Assembly (NCBI RefSeq): GCF_022829465.1
Contig: NZ_JAKSXZ010000025.1
Location: 1 to 64,000, forward strand
Origin: Methylobacterium sp. J-067
GTDB taxonomy: Bacteria > Pseudomonadota > Alphaproteobacteria > Rhizobiales > Beijerinckiaceae
Direction of reading: 5' to 3'
Length of the DNA stretch: 64,000 bases
Made by a program: the position numbers and the translations under genes. Below the pieces are notes generated by a model that searched no databases, was not told where the DNA came from, and saw only the letters and a list, made by a program, of their open reading frames with translations. Of the stretch, positions 27,231 through 36,754 are shown in pieces (position 1 is the stretch's first letter; each line of letters opens with the position of its first letter).

Positions 27231-27259
27231 TTGTGACACTTGGTCCCCGCTGATATTAG
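27231..27259 (+). promoter_or_regulatory. Candidate sigma-70-type promoter of prs
   Basis: TTGTGA (27231-27236) and TATTAG (27254-27259) are separated by exactly 17 bp, about 88 bp before the prs start. This is one of the clearest housekeeping promoter-like patterns in the window. Confidence 0.5.
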
Positions 27260-27346
27260 CCTCATCCGTCATGGATCTGCCCCGGTACCCGCGGGGCGGA
27301 AGCCGCTTCCGTGCATGGTGCATGGGACGCGTACGGGCGGGACAGC

Positions 27347-28291
<945 letters not shown>

Positions 28292-28375
28292 AGTGTCTGG
28301 GATTTTTGTCGCAGTCGCCCCTGCGATATTCTGATTTAGAGTATCCCTCCTGCGGCCAAGCCGTGGGAGGCGGCC

Positions 28376-29224
28376 ATCACGAAGCACATCGTCGGAATCC
28401 ACGGCCTCGCCAACAAGCCGCCCCGCGAGGAGAAGGCGGGCTGGTGGGCCGAGGCGATCCGCGAGGGCCTGCGCCGCAATTGCGGCCGCGACGATCCGGT
28501 CTCCCTCGATTTCGTCTACTGGGCGGACCTGCGCTACCCCGATCCGCTGCGCGAAGGGGACAACCGCGAGCCCTACCGGCCGGATCTCGGCCTCGGGCCG
28601 TTCCCCTCCCCCGCCGGGGAGCCAGCGCGCCGCGAGGCGACTTTCACGGACCGGATCTACCGGGGGCTGGCGAGCCTGCAGGAGGCGGTCGGCCTCACGC
28701 CGGTGGACGACATGATCCTCGAATACCGCCTCGACGACCTCTGGGGCTACCATGACGACGCCGTCTTCCGGGACGCCGCCCGCGCCCGGCTGCGCGAGGC
28801 CCTCGGCCGCCACGGCGCGGGGCCGCTGCTGCTGGCCGCCCATTCCATGGGCGGGCTCATCGCCTACGATGTGCTGCGGCTGGCCGAGCGCGACGGCTCC
28901 GTGGCGGGCCCGGTGACCCTCGTCACCCTCGGCTCGCCCTTCGGCCTCGCGGAGGTGCATCTCAAGCTCACGGAGGAGCACGGCAACCTCGCCGTCCCCC
29001 GCTCGGTGGCGGCCTGGATGAACCTGATGGACCGCAACGACATCGCCACCGTGGGCGAGGATCTGGCCGACGCCTTCCCGCCGAACGAGGCGGGGGTGCG
29101 TATCCGCGACGTGCCGGTGATCAACGCCTACCGCGCCCCGGACGGGCGCGAGAACACCCACAAGTCCTACGGCTACCTGCGCACCCCGGAATTCTCCCGG
29201 ATCGTGGCGGGGTTCATGGAATAG
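28376..29224 (+). CDS. Alpha/beta-hydrolase-like protein, apparent ATC start
   Basis: Predicted lipase/esterase-like protein, about 282 aa if it starts at ATC 28376. The reading opens (I/M)TKHIVGIHGLANKPPREE, an oxyanion-type HG segment, and continues with the elbow LLLAAHSMGGLIAYDVL, TLGSPFGLAEV and a C-terminal NTHKSYGYL with the likely catalytic His. Between the upstream stop (28337) and GTG 28703 there is no ATG, GTG or TTG in frame, yet the protein is conserved-looking from 28376, which follows GGGAGG by 5 bp. Either ATC initiates or this is a recent ATG-to-ATC change that damages the gene. Confidence 0.7.
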   Translation: MTKHIVGIHGLANKPPREEKAGWWAEAIREGLRRNCGRDDPVSLDFVYWADLRYPDPLREGDNREPYRPDLGLGPFPSPAGEPARREATFTDRIYRGLASLQEAVGLTPVDDMILEYRLDDLWGYHDDAVFRDAARARLREALGRHGAGPLLLAAHSMGGLIAYDVLRLAERDGSVAGPVTLVTLGSPFGLAEVHLKLTEEHGNLAVPRSVAAWMNLMDRNDIATVGEDLADAFPPNEAGVRIRDVPVINAYRAPDGRENTHKSYGYLRTPEFSRIVAGFME

Positions 29225-29249
29225 GCGGACGCCATTCCATGATCGCCGG

Positions 29250-29909
29250 TCAGCTGCCTCGGCCGGAGCGGACCCGGTCGGAATTCGCGAGGTCTTCGGC
29301 GATCCGCCTGAGGACGTTGCGTTGGGCGTCTTCGGCGGCGGCCTTCACGGCATCGGCGCCTCCGCCACAGAACATCCCCGCAGGCCTGTCGGCATGACCG
29401 TGGCCATCGAACGTCTTGCCGAACAGCCGACCGCCGCCGCCATCGACCGTCACCGCGACGGTCATGTCGACTTCGACGATGACGTTCGCGGTCCAGAAGC
29501 CAGGCACGATCTTGAGCCGCGCTTCGAGCTGCTCACCCCGGATCTGGATGAGGCCGCGCGATTTCGTAGACTTCATCGCATCGGGAACAGAGGATTCCTC
29601 CGTAAAGTCGACTTGTGCGATCACGTTCGGCAGCGTCTCACGGACGGATGCTGGAAAACCCTTAGTAAAGTCGATGGGGAACGTGTGTGCCGAACATTTG
29701 ATGTCCTGAGACCTGACCGTCGTGTTCAAGCGCTCGGCCTCGACGAGCACCGCCCACCGGCCGGGGATCTTGTTCGAATAGGACGTCACGACGTTCCGGG
29801 CGGGGGCTGATGTCGGATCAGCTTTGTACGCACATCCAGAAGTACACAGAGCAACAAGCGTTATCTTAGCAAAGTTGTTTTTTGACACCTTCTGGACTCC
29901 GAGAGACAT
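29250..29909 (-). CDS. Putative lipoprotein of unknown function
   Basis: A 219-aa protein starting MSLGVQKVSKNNFAKITLVAL with a lipobox-like CTSGC, so probably a lipoprotein. The mature part has a YSNKIPGRWAVLVEAERL strand, AHTFPIDF, VDMTVAVTVDGGGG and a C-terminal Ala-rich helix; the pattern suggests a beta-sandwich envelope protein. Base composition is visibly poorer in GC than neighbours, especially 29820-30060, suggesting transfer. An open frame continues upstream to 30104 but lacks a plausible N-terminus. No family recognised. Confidence 0.6.
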   Translation of the reverse strand: MSLGVQKVSKNNFAKITLVALCTSGCAYKADPTSAPARNVVTSYSNKIPGRWAVLVEAERLNTTVRSQDIKCSAHTFPIDFTKGFPASVRETLPNVIAQVDFTEESSVPDAMKSTKSRGLIQIRGEQLEARLKIVPGFWTANVIVEVDMTVAVTVDGGGGRLFGKTFDGHGHADRPAGMFCGGGADAVKAAAEDAQRNVLRRIAEDLANSDRVRSGRGS

Positions 29910-30173
29910 CGACCTTTCGTGCTCAGGGTGGACGATGCAAAATCCGGAGTCGAGAGTTCGAGCGATGTTTTTCAAGAGCTTTATGGGCTCAGATACCTCG
30001 GATTTGTGGCCTCGCCGACATGTATCGATGAACAATACATACCGATGATCATCAACGCTGAATTGAATACTTTCGGATCCGGGTGCTGGAACGTGGCTCT
30101 GCACGACGGTTCATCTCACGCCGAGGGGCATAGGTCGTCAATCGACGCACGCTGCCACCCCGTGCAGGGCTTT

Positions 30174-30260
30174 TCAGCCGGGGCCCGCCTCGCCCGCCCG
30201 AGCGGCCTCGTGGGTGGCGTTCAGCGCCAGCAGGTTGGCCTGCCGGCCCTCCAGGCGATT
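30174..30260 (-). pseudogene. Relic of a methyl-accepting chemotaxis protein
   Basis: Minus-strand translation gives [19 protein letters not shown] then ARAGEAGPG and a stop. This is close to the invariant hairpin tip of chemoreceptors ([23 protein letters not shown]). Neither the upstream coiled coil nor the downstream half can be found, so only about 28 codons remain. It sits next to the lower-GC lipoprotein gene and just before trcR. Confidence 0.6.
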
Positions 30261-30395
30261 GCGCCCCTTCCAGCGGACGCCTATACTGGCGGCATCCCCC
30301 TTTTTTGCGTGAGACGGGTGGTCTCCGGGATGTTCCCGGAGCCCGCGAACCGATGCCCGGTTCGGCCCGTTCCGCCGTCGGAGCCGCGTGAAGAG

Positions 30396-31106
30396 ATGTC
30401 CCAGGGTCCGCTGATGCCCAAGGCGACCGCCGTCTGGCTGGTCGAGAACACGTCGCTGGCGTTCGAGCAGATCGCCGATTTCTGCAAGCTCCACCCCCTC
30501 GAGGTGAAGGGCATCGCGGACGGCGAGGTCGCGGCGGGGATCAAGGGTCTCGACCCGATCACCACCGGCCAGCTCACCCGCGACGAGATCGAGAAGGCGC
30601 AGAAGGCGCCGCACTACAAGTTGAAGCCCGCCGTCTCGAAGGTGAAGCTGCCCGAGGTCAAGCGCACCACGAAGGGGCCGCGCTACACGCCCCTCTCCCG
30701 CCGCCAGGACCGGCCGAACGCCATCCTCTGGCTGCTGCGCAACCACCCCGAGCTGAAGGACGCGCAGATCATCCGCCTCGTCGGCACGACGAAGTCGACG
30801 ATCCAGCAGATCCGTGAGCGCACCCACTGGAACTCGGGCTCGCTGCAGCCCCTCGATCCGGTGACGCTGGGCCTCACCACCCAGATCAACCTCGACTTCG
30901 AGGTGCAGAAGGCGGCGGCCGACCGTCCGGCGGCGCTGGCGGCCGAGGGCGGCGCCTCGCTCCTGCCGACCGAGGTCTCGACCCAGCGCGAGCCGGAGCC
31001 CGACGAGGACGACCGCCGCGGCGGCCGGGACGAGCGGCTCGACGCGGATTCCGTCTTCGCCAAGCTCAAGGGCCGGCACCAGGACGAGGACGACGACGAG
31101 GACTAG
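30396..31106 (+). CDS. trcR: Cell cycle transcriptional regulator TrcR (DUF1013)
   Basis: Alphaproteobacterial DUF1013 protein, 236 aa, annotated in this class as cell-cycle transcriptional regulator TrcR. The N-terminus MSQGPLMPKATAVWLVENTSLAF and HPLEVKGIADGEVAAGIKGLDP are family hallmarks. A second helical part (WLLRNHPELKDAQIIRLVGTTKSTI) looks like a helix-turn-helix. The C-terminal 60 residues are acidic and end in DEDDDED. ATG 30396 is favoured by the family N-terminus; ATG 30414 is possible. Confidence 0.9.
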   Translation: MSQGPLMPKATAVWLVENTSLAFEQIADFCKLHPLEVKGIADGEVAAGIKGLDPITTGQLTRDEIEKAQKAPHYKLKPAVSKVKLPEVKRTTKGPRYTPLSRRQDRPNAILWLLRNHPELKDAQIIRLVGTTKSTIQQIRERTHWNSGSLQPLDPVTLGLTTQINLDFEVQKAAADRPAALAAEGGASLLPTEVSTQREPEPDEDDRRGGRDERLDADSVFAKLKGRHQDEDDDED

Positions 31107-31115
31107 GCCGCCCGC

Positions 31116-31140
31116 GCCCTCTCCCCGCTGGGGGGAGGGC
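31116..31140. terminator. Hairpin between convergent trcR and MFS genes
   Basis: GCCCTCTCCCC and GGGGGGAGGGC form an 11-bp stem (one G-U pair) with a 3-nt loop in the 44-bp gap between two convergent stop codons. There is no clear U tract, so it may end transcription from either side only with help, or act as an mRNA 3' end stabiliser. Confidence 0.45.
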
Positions 31141-31150
31141 CGCACGGCCC

Positions 31151-32500
31151 CTATTCCGGCAGGGGCTGGCCCGTGGTCTCGGGCATGAACCACGGCACGA
31201 TCAGCCCCAGGACGTAGACGCTCGACATCGTGAGCGCCGCCGCCGCGACGCCGCCGAAGGAGGTGACGATCTGCCCGGCGATGATCGGGAAGATCCAGGC
31301 GACGAGCCGCGCCCCGTTGAACACGACGCTCGCCGCCGTCGCCCGCACCGCCGGGGTGAACAGCTCCACGAGGTAGATCGCCATCCACGAGAAGGCGAAG
31401 CCCAGCGTGAAGAAGCCGTTCAGGAAGGCCAGCGCCAGGAACGGCATCAGCCCGCCGTGCCACAGGTAGCAGGCGAGCGACGTGGCGATGCAGCCGACAT
31501 AGGTCAGGATCAGGAAGGGCCGCCGGCCGATCGCGTCGGCGACGAAGCCCGAGACGACGTAGGCGCTGATGGCGCCGACATTGTAGACGATGCCCATGCG
31601 CGGGCCCCAGACGTTGGCCGGTTCGCCGGCCGCCTTGGCGAGCCCCTCCGTATAGGCCGGCAGCCAGGACGAGACCGCCCACCAGCCCACCGTCGTCGCG
31701 AAGGACATCGCGGTGGCGAGCAGCACCCGGCGGCGGCTCTCCTTCTCGCGAAAGATCTCGGCCAGGGTGAAGGGTCGCTGCGCCGGCTTCGCCCCGTGCG
31801 CGGCGCCGTCGGACGTGGCCGCCCAGCGCTGCTCCTTCAGGGCCTGCAACCACTGCTCGGATTCGTCGAGCGCCCGGCGCAGGTACAGGCAGACGAAGGC
31901 CGGCAGCGCCCCCAGCGCGAACATGATCCGCCAGGATTGGTCGCCGAGCGGGTTCGTCGCCGCCAGCACCGCCCAGACGATGGCCGCCAGCACCGCGCCC
32001 CCGCCGAAGCCCGATTGCAGGAACCCGCAGCCCTTGGGCCGCGCCCGGTTGGGCCAGGTCTCGGCCACCAGCGCGATGCCGGTGGACCATTCCGAGCCGA
32101 TGGCGAGCCCCGTGATGAAGCGGAGCGCCGCGAGCTGGACGAAGCTCTCGGCGAAGGCGGTGAGCCCCGTGAACACCGCGTAGCCGAGGATGGAGATCAT
32201 CATCATCCGCTTGCGGCCGATGTAGTCGGCCGCGATCCCGCCGAGCAGGCCGCCCAGCCCCCAGCCGAGCAGGGTGATGCCGATGGCGAGCCCGACGTAA
32301 TAGGCCGGCGCCTGCGCCTGTTCGGGCGTCAGGATCGTGCCGAGCGCCGGGCGGAGGGCATAGACCAGGGCCACCGCCTCGTAGCCGTCGAAGATCCAGC
32401 CGAGATAGCTGCCCCAGAGGATGCGCCAATGGCGCGGGGTCAGGCCCGCATGCCAGGGGGCCTTCGCGTCGTCGCGCGCCAGGGCGTCGCCCGCACTCAT
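31151..32500 (-). CDS. MFS transporter, metabolite:H+ symporter type
   Basis: Twelve-span major facilitator of 449 aa, similar to sialate, aromatic-acid and carboxylate symporters. The N-terminus has WDGYEAVALVYALRP-like GYLGWIFDGYEAVALV, the MFS signature GGIAADYIGRKRMMM between TM2 and TM3, and its repeat VSGFVADAIGRRPFL in the second half. It starts 21 bp after the aconitase-family gene on the same strand, so the pair looks like an operon for uptake and conversion of an organic acid. The substrate is inference. Confidence 0.87.
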   Translation of the reverse strand: MSAGDALARDDAKAPWHAGLTPRHWRILWGSYLGWIFDGYEAVALVYALRPALGTILTPEQAQAPAYYVGLAIGITLLGWGLGGLLGGIAADYIGRKRMMMISILGYAVFTGLTAFAESFVQLAALRFITGLAIGSEWSTGIALVAETWPNRARPKGCGFLQSGFGGGAVLAAIVWAVLAATNPLGDQSWRIMFALGALPAFVCLYLRRALDESEQWLQALKEQRWAATSDGAAHGAKPAQRPFTLAEIFREKESRRRVLLATAMSFATTVGWWAVSSWLPAYTEGLAKAAGEPANVWGPRMGIVYNVGAISAYVVSGFVADAIGRRPFLILTYVGCIATSLACYLWHGGLMPFLALAFLNGFFTLGFAFSWMAIYLVELFTPAVRATAASVVFNGARLVAWIFPIIAGQIVTSFGGVAAAALTMSSVYVLGLIVPWFMPETTGQPLPE

Positions 32501-32521
32501 CGTCGTCTCCCGGTGATGTTG

Positions 32522-34495
32522 TCAGGCGACCGTGCGGGCCGGCCCGTCCTTGCCGAGGCGGGCGCGCAGCCAGTTGATGACTCCGCCCGCCAGTAGCACC
32601 TCGACCTGTCGCGGCGACAGGCCGTGGGTGAGCCGGATCGTGTCCTTACCGCGCAGCGTGGCCGTGATGTCCCGGCCCGCCGCCAGGGCCTCGGCCACGC
32701 CCGTGATCTCGACGCTGTCACCGATCTCCAGCCCGTCGTAATCGGCCGGGTCGGCGAAGGTGAGCGGCAGGACCCCGAAATTCACGAGGTTCTGCCAGTG
32801 GATGCGGGCGAAGCTCTTGGCCAGCACCACCTCCAGTCCGAGGTAGCGCGGGGCGAGCGCCGCGTTCTCGCGGCTCGACCCCTGGCCGTAATTCAGGCCG
32901 CCGACGATGGCGTGGCCGGCGCGCTCCGCCCCGCCCTGCTTCGCGCGCTTCGGGTAGCTGTCGTCGATCGGCTCGAAGGTGAAGTCGGAGGTCTTGGGGA
33001 TGTTCGACCAGTAGGGCATCACCCGCGCGCCCGCCGGCATGATGTCGTCGGTGGAGATGTCGTCGCCGGTCTTCAGCATCACCGGCACGCGGATATCCGC
33101 GCCGAGCTTGCCCAGTTCCGGCAGGGTGGTGATGTTCTCGGATTTCTCCAGCCGGACGGTGCGGGCCTCGGCCTCCGGCAGCGGGCCGAGCAGCATCGTC
33201 GTGTTGCCGGGCACCATCGCGGGCGGGACGAGGCGCGGATAGGGCATGTCCAGGGTGCGCGGATCGGTGATGACGCCGGTCAGCGCCGAGGCGGCGGCGG
33301 TCTCCGGGCTGCACAGGAACACGCTGTCCTCCCGCGTGCCGGAGCGGCCGGGGAAGTTGCGCGGCACGGTTCGGAGCGAATTGCGCCCCGAGGCGGGGGC
33401 CTGCCCCATGCCGATGCAGCCGTTGCAGCCCGCCTGATGCACCCGCGCCCCGGCATGGATCAGGTCCGAGAGCTGCCCGTCGCGGATCAGGGTCTCCAGC
33501 ACCACCCGCGTCGAGGGGTTGATGTCGAAGGAGACCCGGTCGTGGGTCTGCTTGCCCTTCACGATGGCCGCCGCGACGGCGAAATCGCGAAAACCCGGAT
33601 TGGCCGAGGAGCCGATATAGCTCTGGTAGATCTCGGTGCCCGCCACCTCCGAGACCGGCACGACGTTGCCGGGGCTCGAGGGCTTGGCGATCATCGGCAC
33701 GAGGGTGGAGAGGTCGATCTCCTCGGACCTGTCGTAGGTGCAGCCCTCGTCGGCAGCGAGCGCCGAAAAGTCCCCGCCCCGGCCGACGCCGTCGAGGAAG
33801 GTCCGCACGGCCTCGTCCGCCGGGAACACGCTCGTCGTGGCCCCCATCTCGGCGCCCATGTTGGCGATGACGTGCCGGTCCATCGCCGTGAGGCCCGCGA
33901 GCCCCGGCCCATGATACTCGATGATCGTGCCGAACCCGCCCTCGACCCCGTGGCGGCCGAGGAGCGTGAGGATCACGTCCTTGGCGCTCACCCAGTCGGG
34001 CAGCGATCCGGTCAGCCTCACGCCCCAGACCTTCGGCATCCGGAGCCGCAGAGGCTCCCCCGCCATGGCGAGGGCCACCTCGACGCCGCCCGCGCCGAAG
34101 GCGAGCATCCCCAGCGATCCGGCCGCCGGGGTGTGGCTGTCCGAGCCGACCATGGTCTGCCCCGGCTTGCCGAAGCTCTGCATGTGGACCGGGTGGCTGA
34201 TGCCGTTGCCGGGCCGCGAGTACCAGACGCCGAACTTCCGGCAGGCCGAGCGCAGGAACATATGCTCGTCGGCGTTCAGGTGGTCGTTCTGGACGAGGTT
34301 GTGGTCGATGTACTGGGCGGCGAGCGGGATCGCGACGCGCTCCACGCCCATCGCCTCCAATTCCAGCATCACGAGGCCGCCGAGCACGTCCTGCAGCAGC
34401 GCCTGATCGATCCGGAGGGCGATCTCGCCGCCGGGGGTGAGGTCGCCCTCGACGAGATGCGACTGGACGAGCTTCTGCGTCAAGTTCAACGCCAC
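32522..34495 (-). CDS. Aconitase-family hydratase (aconitate hydratase-like)
   Basis: Aconitase superfamily enzyme of about 657 aa, much shorter than AcnA (about 890), of the form annotated as putative aconitate hydratase. Present: SDSHTPAAGSLGMLAFGAGG, a CNGCIGMGQ pair of cluster cysteines, and the swivel-domain substrate motif YGQGSSRENAALAPR. Where aconitases usually read IGSCTNS, this protein reads IGSSANPGFRDF, so the third Fe-S Cys is Ser. GTG 34495 has GGGAGG 7 bp upstream; ATG 34510 overlaps that site. It is co-directional with an MFS carrier gene 21 bp on. Substrate uncertain. Confidence 0.82.
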   Translation of the reverse strand: MALNLTQKLVQSHLVEGDLTPGGEIALRIDQALLQDVLGGLVMLELEAMGVERVAIPLAAQYIDHNLVQNDHLNADEHMFLRSACRKFGVWYSRPGNGISHPVHMQSFGKPGQTMVGSDSHTPAAGSLGMLAFGAGGVEVALAMAGEPLRLRMPKVWGVRLTGSLPDWVSAKDVILTLLGRHGVEGGFGTIIEYHGPGLAGLTAMDRHVIANMGAEMGATTSVFPADEAVRTFLDGVGRGGDFSALAADEGCTYDRSEEIDLSTLVPMIAKPSSPGNVVPVSEVAGTEIYQSYIGSSANPGFRDFAVAAAIVKGKQTHDRVSFDINPSTRVVLETLIRDGQLSDLIHAGARVHQAGCNGCIGMGQAPASGRNSLRTVPRNFPGRSGTREDSVFLCSPETAAASALTGVITDPRTLDMPYPRLVPPAMVPGNTTMLLGPLPEAEARTVRLEKSENITTLPELGKLGADIRVPVMLKTGDDISTDDIMPAGARVMPYWSNIPKTSDFTFEPIDDSYPKRAKQGGAERAGHAIVGGLNYGQGSSRENAALAPRYLGLEVVLAKSFARIHWQNLVNFGVLPLTFADPADYDGLEIGDSVEITGVAEALAAGRDITATLRGKDTIRLTHGLSPRQVEVLLAGGVINWLRARLGKDGPARTVA

Positions 34496-34708
34496 CGGGC
34501 TGCCTCCCATTCCGGCCGCGCCTTGGTCTCGGCGCGCCGACCGGCGCCCGGCGCGCGGCGCCGTCTTTGGCCAGCGGAACTAGACGGCCGAGAGCGGGGC
34601 GGAAGTCCGGCGGGGTGACAGAAGCCCGGTCCTGTCGGGCTTGGCCGCGGACCCCTGGCGCGGGGGCGGGCGCTCTGCCACCCTCGCCGTGGGATTCGGG
34701 AGGCCGAT

Positions 34709-36010
34709 GTGAGCGCCATCGGATGTGGGCGGATGGTTTGGATTCTGGCGTTGGCCCTGCTGGCGCCGGCCGGGCCCGCCTCGGCGCAGACCCGGCCCCC
34801 GCCGCCGCCCGCCGCGAAACCCGCCGATCCGGCGATGGACGCCACCCGCGCCGCCTTCGAGGCCCTGCCCGAGCCCGAGCGGAAGGCGCTGCAGGACGCC
34901 CTGGTCTGGACCGGCGACTTCAACGGCGTGGTCTCCGGCGGCTTCGGGAGGCGCACCTTCGAGGCGTTGCAGGCCTTCGCCGCCCGCGCCCGCCTCGCCG
35001 ATCCCCTGACCGCCGAGGGCCGGACGGCGTTGCGCGCGGCCGGCGAGGCGGCGCGGAAGGCCGCGCGGTTCCGCGTCCAGGCCGATCCCGTCAGCGGCGC
35101 CGTCGTCGGCGTGCCCGAGGCGCTGCTTGCCAAGCGCACCGCCCTCCCCTCCGGCACCCGCTGGCAGAGTGCGGACGGGAAGGTGACGTTCGAGACCCGC
35201 GCCTATCCGCCGGAGGCCGAGACCCTGGAGGGTCTGTTCGAGCGGGCGAACGCGCCCCTGAACGGCCGCAAGGTGACCTACCGCCTGCAGAAGCCGGATT
35301 TCGTGGTCGTCACCGCCGAGACGGCGACCGGCCTGTCCTACACCCGCTATGCCGCCGGGCCGCAGGGAATCCGGGGCTTCCTCATCGGCTACGACCGGGC
35401 GCTCGCCGGGGAGGTCGGCCGCCTCGTGATCGCCATGGCGAACGCCTTCGAGCCGTTCCCGGCGGCGGCGCCGGTCGCCGCGACGCCTGCGCCCTCCCCG
35501 GCGCCCGCCGTCGCGCCGGCCCGACTCGTGGCGACCGGCCTCGCCGTCGCGCCGGGCCGGGTTCTGGCGGTGGTGCCGGAGGGCTGCGCCGGAACGCTCG
35601 CCCGCGATCCGTCCGGCCTCGCCCTGGTGGAGGTCGCGGGCGCGAAGCCGGCGGCGCTGGCCCTGGCGGAGAGCCTCGCGGACGGGCCGGTCGTCGCCCT
35701 CGCGGCGGGGGCGGAGGGCGTGGCGGCGGTGCCGGGGACGGTGATGGAAGGACGGGTGACGGCGCCGTTGCAGCCGGGCTCGGCGGGGGCTCCGCTGTTC
35801 GGAGCCCAAGGGCGTCTGGCGGGGCTGGTGGCGGCCTATCCGGCCGCGCCGCGCCTCGTGGCCGGGGTGGCGCCGCCGACAAGCCTGCCGGTCGTGACGG
35901 CGGCGGCCATCGCGGCGTTCCTGGCGGGGAAGGGCATCGCCCTGTCCGGGGCGAGGGAGGCGGGCCCCGCCGGAGCGGCGCCCGCCATCGTAGGCCTCAC
36001 CTGCCGGTGA
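34709..36010 (+). CDS. Exported trypsin-fold-like protein without catalytic serine
   Basis: A 433-aa protein. A signal peptide ends about residue 27 (GPASAQ); residues 50-115 resemble a peptidoglycan-binding-like helical domain (LVWTGDFNGVVSGGFGRRTFEALQAF). A middle alpha/beta domain follows to about 245. After a Pro/Ala linker, the last 170 residues resemble the C-terminal barrel of trypsin-like proteases: LQPGSAGAPLFGAQGRLAGLV aligns with PGNSGGPLFN..G.VVGI, with Ala at the serine position. It is therefore probably a non-catalytic scaffold or binding protein. No close family recognised. Confidence 0.65.
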   Translation: MSAIGCGRMVWILALALLAPAGPASAQTRPPPPPAAKPADPAMDATRAAFEALPEPERKALQDALVWTGDFNGVVSGGFGRRTFEALQAFAARARLADPLTAEGRTALRAAGEAARKAARFRVQADPVSGAVVGVPEALLAKRTALPSGTRWQSADGKVTFETRAYPPEAETLEGLFERANAPLNGRKVTYRLQKPDFVVVTAETATGLSYTRYAAGPQGIRGFLIGYDRALAGEVGRLVIAMANAFEPFPAAAPVAATPAPSPAPAVAPARLVATGLAVAPGRVLAVVPEGCAGTLARDPSGLALVEVAGAKPAALALAESLADGPVVALAAGAEGVAAVPGTVMEGRVTAPLQPGSAGAPLFGAQGRLAGLVAAYPAAPRLVAGVAPPTSLPVVTAAAIAAFLAGKGIALSGAREAGPAGAAPAIVGLTCR

Positions 36011-36020
36011 GGCCAGAGCC

Positions 36021-36176
36021 TCAGAGCCGGCCGGTGACCAGCAGGACGATCAGGACGATCAGCAGGATGCCGCCGAGACCGAAGCCCGGGCCGCGATAGG
36101 CGCCGCCGCCGAGGAAACCGCCGCCGCCGAAGGCGAGGATGATCAGGATGATGAGGAGAATGGTAACGAGGGACAT
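36021..36176 (-). CDS. DUF3309 family small membrane protein
   Basis: A 51-aa peptide too short for most gene callers. MSLVTILLIILIILAFGGGG is followed by a Gly-rich turn (FLGGGAYRGPGFG) and a second hydrophobic stretch (GGILLIVLIVLLVTGRL), the two-hydrophobic-segment, Gly-centre pattern of DUF3309. GGAGA lies 9 bp upstream of the ATG. Function unknown; likely in the inner membrane. Confidence 0.85.
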   Translation of the reverse strand: MSLVTILLIILIILAFGGGGFLGGGAYRGPGFGLGGILLIVLIVLLVTGRL

Positions 36177-36400
36177 GAAGCGGATCTCCGGGCGGTCGCA
36201 TGGGGCGAGCGTGACCGTTCAAACGCCGCGACAATTCGTTCTGTTCAGGGGAATCCGCAGTTTTTTGTGAGTCGGCTCGCGGATGTGGCGCGCAGGCTCA
36301 CACGTGCCAGTCCGGCAGGGGCGGCGCAGGCGGATCGGCGGCGTTGTTCCGAGGGCGGCCGGGATGGGGTATAGAGGCGTCGAGCCCGATCACCGCCACG

Positions 36401-36754
36401 ATGACGGTCATGACGACGACCGATCCCAGCCTCATCACGGTTCCCGCGCGCAAGGCCGCCGAACGCGCCCGCCGTATCCGGGCCGCCGAGGCGACGGTCG
36501 CGCGGATGCGGGCCTATGCGGAGCGCGAGGCAGGACGCCTCTGGGTGTTCGGCTCCTTCGTCACCGGCCGCATGGACCATGACAGCGACCTCGACGTGAT
36601 GATCGATTTCCCCGCCGCCGGGCGCCGGGCGGCCTGGGACTTCCTCGAAGCCCTTTCGGCCGAGCATGGCCTGCCGCTGGACGTGTTCGAACGGGCGACG
36701 ACGAAGCCCGCCTTCGTCGCCCGCGTCGAGGCCGACGGGCTGCGCCTGCCGTGA
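36401..36754 (+). CDS. MNT-type nucleotidyltransferase antitoxin
   Basis: Minimal nucleotidyltransferase of 117 aa. The active-site motif is FGSFVTGRMDHDSDLDVMI: GS plus the DxD carboxylates, with a third acidic residue in DVFER. In type VII toxin-antitoxin systems such an enzyme AMPylates or otherwise silences a HEPN RNase encoded next door. The following gene overlaps it by 4 bp (GTGA) and encodes a damaged HEPN protein, so the pairing is clear. Start choice between ATGs 36401 and 36410 is open. Confidence 0.85.
   Translation: MTVMTTTDPSLITVPARKAAERARRIRAAEATVARMRAYAEREAGRLWVFGSFVTGRMDHDSDLDVMIDFPAAGRRAAWDFLEALSAEHGLPLDVFERATTKPAFVARVEADGLRLP

Noticed and set aside
28703..29224. Hydrolase starting at GTG 28703
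   Set aside because: It would remove the HG oxyanion segment and about 110 residues of apparent coding sequence upstream.
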